The notes under the pieces were generated by a model, which was given only the letters and a program-made list of their open reading frames with translations, had not been told where the DNA came from and did no database searches. The position numbers and the translations under genes were made by a program. From Bufo bufo (lineage: Eukaryota > Chordata > Amphibia > Anura > Bufonidae), in contig NC_053392.1 in assembly GCF_905171765.1 (NCBI RefSeq), positions 345,542,995 through 345,606,994 on the forward strand: DNA of 64,000 bases, in the 5' to 3' direction. Shown here piece by piece: positions 1 to 11,125 of the stretch (position 1 is its first letter; each line of letters starts with the position of its first letter).

Positions 1-345
1 CTGCGTTTGTATTAAGCATAAACGATATTCACTGGTGGTGCAGTGCCCCCCCAACCCCAGTATTATAAAGTAGAACCATTGGTGGCGCAGTGCGCCCCCA
101 ACTCCCCCCCCTCAAGTAATCATTGGTGGCAGTGGCAGTTCCGATCAGAGCCCCAGCAGTGTAAGCCTGGGGCTCCGATCGGTTACCATGGCAGCCAGGA
201 CGCTACTGAAGCCCTGGCTGCCATAGTCAGCTCCCTGCTGCTGTGTGTACTATGCACAGGGCAGCAGGGAGAGTGTAAAGTCCTATTCACCCTGATAGAG
301 CTCTATCAGGGTGAATAGGACAAGGGATGAAAGATCCCAGGTTCT
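1..345. repeat. Truncated interspersed repeat with GGTGGC/CAGTGCGCCCCC units
   Basis: Three loose copies of an ATTGGTGGC...AGTGCGCCCCC unit (about 50 bp apart) run into an inverted-repeat section around a pair of GGCAGCCAGG / CCTGGCTGCC arms (190-222) and end with a perfect palindrome. A similar unit recurs at 25120-25200, and the CATGGCAGCCAGGAC motif recurs in the MITE at 41638-42406. The left end lies outside the window. It is probably part of a MITE-type transposon; no coding capacity is convincing. Confidence 0.55.
281..320. repeat. Perfect 40 bp palindrome without spacer
   Basis: The arm TCCTATTCACCCTGATAGAG at 281-300 is followed directly by its exact reverse complement at 301-320. 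It may be the centre of the surrounding inverted-repeat transposon. The other arm of the surrounding repeat is not recognisable downstream. Confidence 0.9.
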
Positions 346-1104
346 AGCCCCTAAGGGGGAAATAGTTATTAAATAAAAAAAGATAAAAAAATAAAAAAAA
401 CACCAAAATATTAAGTTTAAATCACCCCCTTGCCCAATTTTACATATAAAATATTTAAACAATAAAAAAAATTACATATCGCCACACCCGAAAAAGTGCG
501 AACTATTTAAAAATATCTCCTATGCGGTGAACGCCGTAACAGAAAAAAAAAAAAAAAAACATGCAATTTGCCATTTTTTAGTCACCTTGTCTCGACAAAA
601 ATTGGGTTAGGACTGTTCTAGTATGGTCCAGACGTTCCATAAAATGTGGAATGCACGCTGCTTTTTTGGGGTTTTATTTTTTTCACGTGGTATCGAGTAT
701 CGCAATACTTTTTTATGGTATTGAAATCGAGTCCAAATTTTGGTATCGTGACAACCCTAGGTAAGACGTGCGTTTTTTTTTGTTTTTTTTTATTATACCG
801 TAATTATATGTATTTTAAATTTGGCGACTAAAACTTTCAGGTTAGGAGCCAATGGCTCCTTGATATTTTTTTAGTCTGGTGCCCTGAGATGTCAATGTAT
901 AAATTAAACATTTTACAGAATCTTTTTCCATGAAACTGTTCTATAACATGGTGCCTGCAGATTGCATTGCATTTTGTAGTGACCTCTTTAACAATTCTTA
1001 GAAGTTAATTTTTATTTCTATTCCTAAAATTATGGTACATAAAATAGAAGAGCAGGTTCATGTTACACTCTTCTTTCCTTGGTTGCTAGTGCTCATATAT
1101 ACAA
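346..1104. other. A/T-rich intron with one hAT-like repeat terminus
   Basis: The first part is A-rich and low in complexity. The section around 690-760 reads as a GTATCGAGTATCGCAATAC-type repeat ending in GTATCGTGACAACCCTA, which resembles the terminus of vertebrate non-autonomous hAT elements (inference). The other end is not seen. No gene found. Confidence 0.35.
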
Positions 1105-1379
1105 AAGAGTCCATTCACACGTCCGCAATACACCCGGCCGGCACCCTCATAGAACTGCCTATTCTTGTCCGCAATTGCGGACAAGAATAGGACATGTTCT
1201 ATTTTTTCCGGAGCCATGGCCCGGAAGATCGGGGCCGAGCTCCGGAAATGCGGATGCGGAGAGCACATAGTGTGCTCTCCGCATCCATTCCGTCCCCATA
1301 GAGAATGAATGGGTCCGCACCCGTTCCACAGAATTGCGAAACGGATGCGGACACATTCACAGACGTGTGAATGGACCCT
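1105..1379. mobile_element. Palindromic MITE, TTCACACGTC termini
   Basis: The ends are inverted copies (GTCCATTCACACGTC at the left; its complement GACGTGTGAATGGAC at the right). Inside are two strong hairpins: 1160-1189, centred on GCAATTGC, and 1252-1284, where GGATGCGGAGAGCACA pairs with its complement across TAG. The termini belong to the same style as the TTA/TAA-flanked MITEs elsewhere in the window, but a clean target duplication is not visible here. Confidence 0.75.
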
Positions 1380-2159
1380 TAATCTGTGTTTTTTTTTTTA
1401 GGTTCAAAAAAACATGAGCGTACATTCATTCAGTTACTGTTTGCTGCTTCTTTTTGCAGTCCAAACTAGTTATGCAAATGTCCTCTTCCATATTTACTGA
1501 CAAAACTTTGACCTCTTTCATAGCAGACATGGTGTCACATTTCCTTTTGTAATGCTAAGTAGTTGCTTTTGACAAATACATGATTTACCATAATATTTAG
1601 CTGCTTTTGGAGAATCTTACAATTTATGATGCAACTCTCTGAACTGTCTGCTGGCAGGCGCAGGTAACTGTCCTTCTTTCATAACTAAATCTATTGCCGT
1701 AAGAGGTACGAAACTGATATTTGGTGCTTGCAAAGTTCAGCACTGCCATCTAAGCAGGACAGAATGATTTTTTTTTTTTAGGAAAATAGACAAAAACATA
1801 CTTGCACACAATGTTTCCATTACTTTAAGAATGGAATTCGGTGATTATGGTCTGGGAAAGGAAGATTGTGGTTTATAAATACATAATATACTGCAGATAA
1901 ACAGTCAAATATTCAAAGACATCTGTTTTTGTAACAACCTTTATTGGCCTTCGAAGATAAGACGCTCATTGGACTGATTTCTAAAAGAACCTTTCTCTTG
2001 CAGACTCAGCTATCATCTAATTCTTAAGTAGAGTAGGGTGCATATGCATGACGTGCTTCAACTGAAAATTTGATTTACTGTTATATTGGGAAACATTTAA
2101 AAAATGTCATTTGGCTAAAATCTTCCCGGATTAAAATGATTGTATAGGATTTATCAGTT
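1380..2159. other. Intron, no recognisable feature
   Basis: I see only short homopolymer tracts. No splice-flanked ORF, RNA gene or clear repeat ends. Confidence 0.5.
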
Positions 2160-2680
2160 GAATTGAATGGGAGCAGCGATGCAGTTACCAGCTTCATCCA
2201 CTACACGATGGATGAAGCTCTGCAATTCTGGTGCCGAGCTACTGCAGAACATCTGATCTGTGGGGGTGTCTGGCTCTGCCGATCTGATATTGATGAGCTA
2301 TTCTGAGGAGAAGCCATAAATATTAAAATCATGGAATACCCCTTTAAGGAATAATGCAAGATAAATAAGTAGATTTGCTATGATAGGTCATCAGTATGTG
2401 ATCGTGGGGGTTTCAGAAGGTACCAACGCTCCTGTGAGCCATAGCCTTCTCTCTGCTTTCCCTAGGCCAGTGATGTCATGTTCATTGGTCACGTGGCCTA
2501 GGAGCAGCTCAGCCTCATTTAAGTGAATGGGGTTGAGCTGCGATACCAAGCACAGCCGCTAGTCAATGTAAAGCACTGTGCTTGATAAGCTGGGAGAAGG
2601 CAGCGGACCCCCACCGATCAGATACTGAGGATAGGTCATCAGTAAAACAAAAATCCCAGAAAACCCTTTCACTTCCGAAT
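2160..2680. repeat. Interspersed repeat fragments (GATAGGTCATCAGTA type)
   Basis: Two adjacent fragments share words such as GATCTGATATTGATGA, CCCCACCGATCAGATACTGA and GATAGGTCATCAGTA. Related words recur at 13260-13350. The two GATAGGTCATCAGTA copies at about 2383 and 2630 bound one fragment. They look like decayed non-autonomous DNA transposons; family not determined. Confidence 0.5.
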
Positions 2681-2879
2681 GTAGAAGATGTAGATCTTCT
2701 CTGTCATCATCTTCTCCATTCGGTCTGTACAACTTCTTTCAGCTGCACCTCGTCTCTGCAGAGTGTGACACACAGACATCTTAGCTTCCTCACATTTCTA
2801 TGATCATCCCCAAACCTGGAATCCCCACAATGTTATCCTGCTGCTCGCTGTGCTCCCCAATACCCCCAATACTATCCTG

Positions 2880-3335
2880 AAGAAAAATGAGTGCCCCCCA
2901 TAGTAATAGTGCTCCTCATAGTCCCACCAATAATAATTCCCTTCTAGAATGCCTCCATTAGTAATATTGCCCCCTACTGTGCCCCCAACCATGATAAAGC
3001 TCCCTAAGAATGCCCCCATTAGTAATACTGCCCCCTACAGTGCCCCCAACTGTGATAACGCTCACCCAAGAATGCCCCATTAGTAATACTGCCCACAACA
3101 GTGCCTCCTACCGTGATAACGCTCCCCAAAAGTGCCCCCATTAGTAGAAGAGCCCTCCAGTATTAATAATACCCTCATAGAGCCCCCAGTAGAAATAATG
3201 TGCCCTATAGTTTCCCCAGTAGTAATAAAGCACTCTACAGACCCCTCAGTAGTAATAAGATCCCCCACAGTGCTCTTAGTAGAAATAAGGCAGATCTATA
3301 AGTCCCTCCTATAGAGCCCCCAGTAGTAATAAGAG
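2880..3335. repeat. Degenerate minisatellite, CCCCCAGTAGTAATAA-like unit
   Basis: A unit of roughly 30 bp containing GTAGTAATAAG / TTAGTAATACTG plus a C-run (TGCCCCC, GAGCCCCC) repeats about 14 times with heavy divergence. Translated ORFs over it on both strands are only products of the repeat. Confidence 0.7.
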
Positions 3336-3707
3336 CACATTTGAGAGGTATGTGCTGCTGTATAGCAAGTACAGCAAAGTGCGGGGGGTGGGGGGGGCGA
3401 CTTAGAGAACTGGGCTATATTCATTGGGGCTTGGGCCCCGGATCTTTTGAGACCCTAGCAATGCTCCTGGTTATTATTGACAGTGGGATGTGATTGGTTA
3501 AACAACGGGGGTGGAGTCATCTCCGATCCTGGTCACCACTGCCGGCGGGTCTCAGCTGTTTTATACAGCTAGCACCCACTGCATGAAGAAAGCTAAGCAC
3601 GTCAGACCGCTCCATACTTCCTCTTAATGTTTATGACATACAGGTACATCATAGAACAGTAAAGGGATTATATAAGAAAATTAAAAAAAAATATATATAT
3701 ATATATA
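3336..3707. other. Intron sequence ending in an (AT)n tract
   Basis: No gene seen. A short (AT)n run at 3690-3707 adjoins the Tc1 element and supplies its TA target. Confidence 0.5.
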
Positions 3708-5033
3708 CAGTCGTGGCCAAAAGTTTTGAGAATTACATAAATATTGGAAATTGGAAAAGTTGCTGCTTAAGTTTTTATAATAGCAATTTGCATATACTCC
3801 AGAATGTTATTAAGAGTGATCAGATGAATTGCATAGTCCTTGTTTGCCATGAAAATTAACTTAATCCCCAAAAAACCTTTCCACTGCATTTCATTGCTGT
3901 CATTAAAGGACCTGCTGAGATCATCTCAGTAATCGTCTTGTTAACTCAGGTGAGAATGTTGACGAGCACAAGGCTGGAGATCATTGTCAGGCTGATTGGG
4001 TTAAAATGGCAGACTTGATATGTTAAAAGGAGGGTGATGCTTGAAATCATTGTTCTTCCATTGTTAACCATGGTGACCTGCAAAGAAACGCGTGCAGCCA
4101 TCATTGCGTTGCATAAAAATGGCTTCACAGGCAAGGATCTTGTGGCTACTAAGATTGCACCTCAATCAACAATTTATAGGATCATCAAGAACTTCAAGGA
4201 AAGAGGTTCAATTCTTGTTAAGAAGGCTTCAGGGCGTCCAAGAAAGTCCAGCAAGCGCCAGGATCGTCTCCTAAAGAGGATTCAAATGAAGCCTCTTTCC
4301 GATTGTTTGGGGCATCTGGAAAAAGGCTTGTCCGGAGAAGAAAAGGTGAGCGCTACCATCAGTCCTGTGTCATGCCAACAGTAAAGCATCCTGAGACCAT
4401 TCATGTGTGGGGTTGCTTCTCATCCAAGGGAGTGGGCTCACTCACAATTTTGCCCAAAAACACAGCCATGAATAAAGAATGGTACCAAAACACCCTCCAA
4501 CAGCAACTTCTTCCAACAATCCAACAACAGTTTGGTGAAGAACAATGCATTTTCCAGCACGATGGAGCACCGTGCCATAAGGCAAAAATGATAACTAAGT
4601 AGCTCGGGGACCAAAACGTTGACATTTTGGGTCCATGGCCTGGAAACTCCCCAGATCTTAATCCCATTGAGAACTTGTGATCAATCCTCAAGAGGCGGGT
4701 GGACAAACAAAAACCCACCAATTCTGACAAACTCCAAGAAGTGATTATGAAAGAATGGGTTGCTATCAGTCAGGAATTGGCCCAGAAGTTGTTTGAGAGC
4801 ATGCCCAGTCGAATTGCAGAGGTCCTGAAAAAGAAGGGCCAACACTGCAAATACTGACTCTTTGCATAAATGTCATGTAATTGTCGATAAAAGCCTTTGA
4901 AATGTATGAAGTGCGTGTAATTATATTTCACTACATCACAGAAACAACTGAAACAAAGATCTAAAAGCAGTTTAGCAGCAAACTTTGTGAAAACTAATAT
5001 TTTTGTCATTCTCAAAACTTTTGGCCACGACTG
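3708..5033 (+). mobile_element. Tc1/mariner element, CAGTCGTGGCCAAAAGTTTTG termini
   Basis: The left end (CAGTCGTGGCCAAAAGTTTT) at 3708 is repeated inverted at 5014-5033. TA dinucleotides flank both ends (3706-3707, 5034-5035), the target duplication of Tc1/mariner transposons. At 1326 bp it is shorter than a usual 1.6 kb Tc1 element because the transposase gene carries an internal deletion. Confidence 0.93.
4070..4857 (+). pseudogene. Tc1-like transposase, internally deleted
   Basis: The gene encodes a cut-and-paste DDE transposase that would bind the element ends. The ATG at 4070 opens MVTCKETRAAIIALHKNG, a helix-turn-helix paired-like N-terminus (KIAPQSTIYRIIKNFKERG, then the GRPRKS linker). 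Around 4290-4310 the frame jumps straight to the middle of the catalytic domain (VRRRKGERYHQSCVMPTVKH), so the segment with the first catalytic Asp is lost. The second Asp (FQHDGAPCHKAK) and the Glu (SPDLNPIENL) remain, about 35 residues apart. A stop at 4600 (TAG after MITK) and another after NPIENL break the rest; the C-terminus ends at 4857. It is an inactive copy whose ends could still respond to a transposase supplied in trans. Confidence 0.9.
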
Positions 5034-5261
5034 TACACACACACCCACACATATAGGCTGGGTGAATGGTGGAGTGGGGAGCTGACAACTCCCTGCTTCA
5101 CTATTGTATTCAACTGTCTCTGCGTTCTTAGGGATATTTGAGATGTACTGTATGTGTATGAAAAGTTACGCAGGTTGAAGATGAAATGATCTCTAAAAGG
5201 CAAAACGTTAAAGATGACACATCCGATTTGTATTTTAAGCAAAAACTGCTTTTTATTTTAA

Positions 5262-5603
5262 AGGGGTTGTCTCATCACAGACAATGGGGGCCATATCTCT
5301 AGGGACCCACACCTATATCGGGAACGGCGCCCCAAAGGTGTTGGAGGGCGCACTGCGCATGCGCAGCAGCCCTCTATTAATTTCCTATGCGGCTGCCAAA
5401 AATAGCCGAACTCTGGCTCGGCTAATTCCGTCGGCCCCATAGAAGTGAATGGGAGCCATGGCCGGTCAAGGTGCAAGGTGCGTTCCAACTCACTTCTATG
5501 GGAAGCGCCCTTAGTGGTGGCCGGACCGGGATCCTCTAGCCACTACCTTGCGGGGCTCTGTTCCTAGCAATATGCCCCCATTGTCTGTGATGAGACAACC
5601 CCT
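5262..5603. mobile_element. TTAA-flanked palindromic MITE, AGGGGTTGTCTCATCACAG termini
   Basis: The inverted ends AGGGGTTGTCTCATCACAGA and its complement are flanked on both sides by TTAA (5258-5261, 5604-5607). TTAA duplication is typical of Kolobok and piggyBac elements; the purine-rich AGGGG terminus favours Kolobok (inference). The interior is non-coding and GC-richer than the flanks. Confidence 0.85.
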
Positions 5604-5639
5604 TTAATATTTTACATTTACAAAATAACAAAAAAGGAA

Positions 5640-6995
5640 AAGGGCCTGGTTAATGCCTAGTAGCACCCCCTTTCGCAAGTATCGCAGCTTGTAAACGCTT
5701 TTCGTAGCCAGCCAAGAGTCTCTCATTTCTTGTTTGAGGGATTTTCATCTATTCTTTCTTGCAAAAGTCTTCTGGTTCTGTGAGATTCCTGGGCCACCTT
5801 GCATGCACTGCTGTTTTGAGGTCTATCCACAGATTTTCAATGATGTTCAGATCAGGGGACTGTGAGGGCCATGGTAAAACCTTCAGCTTGAGTCTTTTTG
5901 AGGAAGCCTATTTTTTTTATTTTGAGGTGTGTTTAGGATCATTATGTAGAAGCCATCCTCTTTTAAACTTTAGCTTCTTTACAGCTGGGGCTATGTTTGC
6001 TTCCAGAATTTGCTACAATTACATTGAATCCATTCTTCCCTCTACCAGTGAAATGTTCCTCGTGCCATAGGCTGCAACACAACCCCAAAGCATGATTGAT
6101 CCACCCGCATGCTTAATGTTTGGAGAGGTGTTCTTTTTATTAAATTTTGTGCCCTTTTTTCTCCAAACATACCTTTATGGCTATTTGGCTCATTATGACC
6201 AAATAGTTATATTCTAACCTCATTGGTCCACAGGACTTGATTCCAAAATGCATCAGGATTGTAAAGGCTACTTTCACACTGGCGTTTCTGGGTCCGCTTG
6301 TGAGATCCGTTTCAGGGCTCTCACAAGTGGCCCAAAATGGATCAGTTCAGCCCCAATGCATTCTGAATGGATAAGGATCCGTTCAAAATGCATCACTTTG
6401 GCTGCGTTTGGTCTCCGTTGCGTTCTTTAGGCGGTCACTAAAACGCAGCTTGCAGCGTTTTGGTGACCGTCTGACGATGCGGAGCCAAATCGATTCGTCC
6501 TGACTTACAATGTAAGTCAATGGGGATGGATCCGTTTTTCACTGACACAATATGGTGCAATATGGTGCAATTGAAAACGGATCTGTCCCCCATTGACTTT
6601 CAATGTAAGCCAAGACGGATCCGTTTTGACTTAGACATTTTTTAGAATGAATAATGCAAACGGATCCGTTATGAACGGATACAAGCGTTTGCATTATCGG
6701 TGCGGATCCGTCTGTGCAGATACAAGACAGATCCGCACCGAATGCCATTGTGAAAGTAGCCTAACATGTTCTTCTGCAAACTTCTGACACTAAATTTTGT
6801 GGTGTGGAACACAGGAGAGATTTTCTTCTGATGACTCTTCCACGAAGGCTATATCTGTGCAGGTGTCGCTGCAAAGTAGAACAATGAATCACAACTCCAG
6901 AGTCTGCCAAACCTTTCTGAATGTCTTTTGCAGTCAAGTTTTTTATTTTTATTTTTATTTTTTTATACTTTTTTCCTATGATGTGCATGTATAGC
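5640..6995 (-). pseudogene. Tc1-like transposase, split by a MITE and full of stops
   Basis: Read on the - strand, 6995-6765 gives LTAKDIQKGLADSGVVIH and RHLHRYSLRGRVIRRKSLL, the end of the Tc1 DNA-binding domain. A MITE (6265-6761) then interrupts the gene, and reading resumes at 6261 with NPDAFWNQVLWTNEVRI. In this motif the first catalytic Asp of WTDE has become Asn. Further down the frame VDQSCFGVVLQPMARGTF, a PL(I)*TSLKICG region and a C-terminus ending near 5640 follow, with many stops. The clean TAA target duplication of the MITE shows the gene was continuous before the insertion. Its own terminal repeats were not identified. Confidence 0.8.
6265..6761. mobile_element. TAA-flanked MITE inside a Tc1 transposase
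   Basis: Termini AGGCTACTTTCACACTGGCG / GCCATTGTGAAAGTAGCCT are inverted and flanked by TAA at 6262-6264 and 6762-6764. The three-base TWA duplication is characteristic of PIF/Harbinger. The interior is rich in GGATCCGT words and palindromes of the CCATTGACTTTCAATG kind. Confidence 0.88.
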
Positions 6996-7920
6996 AGAAT
7001 AAATTCTGTTTGCACATGGATTTAAGCTGGCCATAAGCAGTTAATAGCTTGTCTCTCCCAACTCCCTACCAATGCAAAAATTGCAGGATTATATACTTTT
7101 TTTTAGATAGTAACATGAAAAAAAGTAAAAACTCACTAAAGGATTCTTAAAATATATGCTTAATCTAAAAACATGATTTAAGAAATAGGTCATTTTCTGA
7201 TGACACATTCCCTTTAAGGTTACAGACTGTTCCTGTTAATCGCTCAAGACCACAAAAAAATAGTAGCTAGTGGTGTCACATGTTCCTGATTTGGTAAAGA
7301 GTACACTAGGTTTCTAATTTTAATAAGTTATGCCGGGATTGACTAACTTTTTTAATTCTGCCACATCCTGGCAGACCTGTGAAAGAACATATACTTACCT
7401 GTTCCCCACCACTTGGTTCCAGCTTCATGGGTCCTAAGCTTTAGTGCAATTCGGTCCTCGCAATAGACAGGATGTCCAAGCAGCATATCATTGCTGGATC
7501 ACGTACGCCTTATCTCACCAGCTAAACTGTTCAGTACTGTCTTTCCCCCCACAACTACACCTTTTTGCATTAGCACCACACTGTCCTGTAACCATCGGCA
7601 GTGTCAGCTGCATATCATTTTATTTAATAACCCCAGCCTCTCCCCACATTCTCTTTTTCCCCTTCCCCAACAGCACATACTCCCCATGCCCACCTACTGA
7701 CGCAGCACATTCGCTCTTTTGTCTTCTCCCATGGTCATTTCCTGATGCTGTCATCTCTGCACAGTATAGTAACTCACCAGTAGCTACAAGTGTTGACTCT
7801 CACAATTGGAGCGTTTGGCAAAGAGAACAGGCATCACTCTGGTACTGAATATGGGAAAATCCCTCCCTATGTTATTTCATTGAAACTCCCATTGGGCTGA
7901 ATAAAGTTTCCAAGAAGTGC
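6996..7920. other. Intron, no recognisable gene
   Basis: A T-rich tract at 6940-6990 is followed by unremarkable sequence. The 134-codon + ORF at 7444-7848 is low in complexity and lacks a recognisable motif. Confidence 0.5.
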
Positions 7921-7924
7921 TTAA

Positions 7925-8197
7925 AGGGATTGTCCAGCCTTGAAAAATTATTTTGAAAACCGAAAACAATTTCACAGTCGCCTAAAGCAATTCCTTGTTG
8001 CTTCCACTCCGGCATCTTCCAGGGCCCATTTAGTGGCTGTGACTAGTGAATGGCCGCAGTGGACACATGTCTTTGTCAAGAGAATGCTGAGAGTAGATGC
8101 CGACTGGGGCTGGTAAGGTGAATATGACCTCATTTGTTATTTTGGAACATTCTAAGCTGCTTTCATTATATATGTTTTTCAAGGCTGGAGAACCTTT
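7925..8197. mobile_element. TTAA-flanked MITE, AGGGATTGTCCAGCCTTGAAAA terminus
   Basis: The left end AGGGATTGTCCAGCCTTG pairs with CAAGGCTGGAGAACCTT at the right, and TTAA lies at 7921-7924 and 8198-8201. It is a non-coding, short element of the Kolobok/piggyBac target-site type. Confidence 0.82.
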
Positions 8198-8201
8198 TTA
8201 A

Positions 8202-8582
8202 TATGCTGGGTTACATCAGGGGCCCTGAGCAGCAGCTAAAACAGCATCATTGATGACCCGGACCTGGTTATTGCCCGATTTTAATTTGGAAAATACTACA
8301 CCCTTTGCTGAAGTTTCCGAGATAAATGTGGCCAATATAAAATGTGAACATGCAGCTCCTAGACAGTGTACATTTCAAGCTTAGTTTATTAAATATCATT
8401 GCATTCGCTGAAAATTACCGAGGAAAGATTTGTATTTCGGAAGAAAGCTTATTATTATGTTTGGTTTATGATGGCAACCAGCCATGCAGGATGCAGACTT
8501 GATATTGCTTAGTCTGATGTGGTTGTTAAATATCAGGGAATGAGCAGAGGATTTGAGAGATGTGGTAATTAAATTAAAATAC
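8202..8582. other. Intron, nothing recognised
   Basis: No ORF, repeat terminus or RNA motif that I can support. Confidence 0.45.
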
Positions 8583-8586
8583 TTAA

Positions 8587-9253
8587 AGCGCCTCTGCCAG
8601 CATGATCAACCCTATTAAACCAGGCATACAGTCGGGTAGGGTTGATCATGCTGATAAAATTGATACCTTTATTACGAATATCCATTGCCCCATTGCTTCG
8701 AAAAACTCATTTTTATTTACATGCTAATGACCTTACTGGAGAACTCAGGGGCCAGCCAAAGCCCTCAAAGCACCAGTCTGTTACACCACTTCCCCTTCAG
8801 TCCCACCTCCCTTCCCCTGGATTGACACATGTCTTCTTGTGCATGACCCTGTTCTCCCAGTCTCAGTTCTTGTTCTGTGTTATGTTGTTCTGAGATACAC
8901 TGATGAGTCCAGGAGATACAATGCAGGCACAGATGACAGGGCTCAGCATTGGAGAGCAGCAGGAGAACATAGAACAAGCGCTAAGACCAGGAGAGCAGGC
9001 ACAAGAAGACATAGCTATACCTGATGTCTAGCACTGTGAGTCTAGGGAAAGGGGTGTAACAAACTGGTGCTCCAACGTCTTTGTCCAGCCCCCTGGTGCT
9101 GCAGTTAGGTCATTAGCATATAAATAAAAATTTGTTTTTCTCAACAATGGGGCCACGGATATTCATAATAAAGGTATTGATTTTATCATCATGATCAACC
9201 CTACCAGGCTATATGCCTGATTTAATAGGGTTATTCATGCTGACAGAGGCTCT
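8587..9253. mobile_element. TTAA-flanked long-TIR MITE, AGCGCCTCTGCCAGCATGA
   Basis: Long inverted arms start at AGCGCCTCTGCCAGCATGAT and its counterpart ATCATGCTGACAGAGGCTCT-like right end; both contain CAACCCTATTAAA...GGTAGGGTTGATCATG and further in CTCATTTTTATTTACATGCTAATGA. TTAA is present at 8583-8586 and 9254-9257. The arms are about 150 bp and the centre is unrelated sequence with short ORFs of no recognisable family. Confidence 0.82.
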
Positions 9254-9398
9254 TTAATTAAATTAAAATGCATGTATATGGAATAGGGGTCCAAAGCCTC
9301 AAACGTTTTTGCCTGTGCTCTGAACTTGTTCACCCTTATTATTGTGTGAAATTAAATAATCATACACATTAGGGTATGATGAGGGTTTTTCCGTCAGG

Positions 9399-9399
<1 letters not shown>

Positions 9400-9453
<54 letters not shown>

Positions 9454-9460
9454 TATATAC
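9400..9460. repeat. (TA)n microsatellite joined to a T tract
   Basis: About 18 TA units are followed by a run of T and a further short TA stretch. Confidence 0.95.
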
Positions 9461-10584
9461 AAGATGCATAATGGGTTAAAAAAGAAGCATTGCTTAACTC
9501 CCTGGTACCCCAAGACTACGAAACTTACTTAGTCTCCAGTGGTTTCCACTTCCTTGTCCTGGCTTGACGGCATATGAATCCTGCTCAACCAATTACTAGC
9601 CATGGCAGTGATGCACTTCAGCCACTGGTTGGCTGAGCAGGATATCCCCAAGGCATTTCCTGTCAAGTTGGGGCCAGGAAATAGAGACAAGCAGGAACCT
9701 GGTAACTGTCAGAACAGAAGTGGCAGGGGAATGGTGTGTCCTTTTAATGTGTCCTTTTTTTATAACCTTTTGTGCACCATAATTATTATAAATTATTAAT
9801 TCCATCAGAAAATCCCTTTAAGTTGTATCACTGTTATGGCAGGTATGCGGTTATATGTAACTAGTTGCTGACTTGAGAATCCCTTTCAGGGAGCCTATAT
9901 AAAAATATATTTTTTTTTTTTACATAGTCTGACATAACCCATAATGGCAGCCAGAGCAATCCTATCAACAGTGCCAGAGGGCTTCCTCCATAAACTGTGT
10001 TTTGCAGCTTTCACACGGTCAGTATTTTTCATCAATAACACTGGAAATCACTGCAACATGTAAGCAACAAGGTTTCTATGCAGTTGCATACGGTTATCGA
10101 CTTTTACTTTAAAATGAAAAAATAAATAAAATAAAAAACACTGTACATATAGATGATTTTTTTGACACAAAATAACAGTACTGCCTGTTACTCTCTTCGG
10201 ACCTGTCAAGAACAGTATCCAGATGTATACCTTATTTTCTTTAACTTGTTAATGTGCTTAGCATTCTAAAGCTGTACTGTATCATAGCTCTGGATTACCT
10301 CATTGATGCTACTGTGTATGTGAGGATGCTGTGGTTGGAGCTCAAGCACTGCACATACAGTGGCATGAAAAAAAGAACCTTTTAGAATTTTCTGGATTTC
10401 TGCGTAGATTACTAATAAAAAGTAGTCTGATTGCTAAATCACAATTATCAAAAAAAGGCAGTCTAAACTGATAATACATAAGCAGTGTTTTGTACACATT
10501 GAGTAGACACATGGATGTGCATGCCTACTGCAAATACAGTATATCTGACCAAGCAAACCAGAACCCTAAACAAAACAAAACTTT
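9461..10584. other. Intron, no gene recognised
   Basis: A possible inverted repeat lies around 9590-9650 (CTGCTCAACCAA and GGTTGGCTGAGCAGG), perhaps part of a MITE whose ends I cannot place. The rest is A/T-rich unique-looking sequence. Confidence 0.4.
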
Positions 10585-11125
10585 TTATAAATGGGTGGAA
10601 AAAAGCTGTCTGGTTTGAAGTTGTTTGGGAGCTGCATTTATAGAAGCAGACAAAGAACTCGAGTTTGTGTGTGACTTTAGATTACGTGACTTGAGATTCA
10701 GGGACTTTAGGAGGGGACTACAGTAAATCAGTTTCTTATCACTGCACTGTATTGTAATTTTTCTCTTTTCTTGTGTAACCCCCATTTAGTAGGTGTTCCA
10801 TTATTGACAGAGCAGTCCAGTGCACATCTTGTCTAATGTATGCAGTCCTGAAACACCCGTTTTAGGGTGCATATCTTTGTTCAAAATGTGAGCAAATTGC
10901 CTGTTTGGAATCGCACATAGAGTATCTAACCAGGCGAGTTTCAACACTGAGAAGCGTTTGCAATTTGGAACAGAGTTTCCTGCTCACTGAGCAAGCACTC
11001 TATGGGGTAGATGTGGGGGAGGGTGGTAGTGAGGAGGCTCAGGAAAGTGAGGTGGCTAGCTGGGTAGAGGGAAGAGTGCCAGGGAGGCTAGCCCTGATCT
11101 GACACACACCAACAAGTTTGCACGA

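Noticed and set aside
7444..7848. 134-codon + ORF
   Set aside because: Low-complexity S/P/F-rich translation without a motif, start context or splice evidence.
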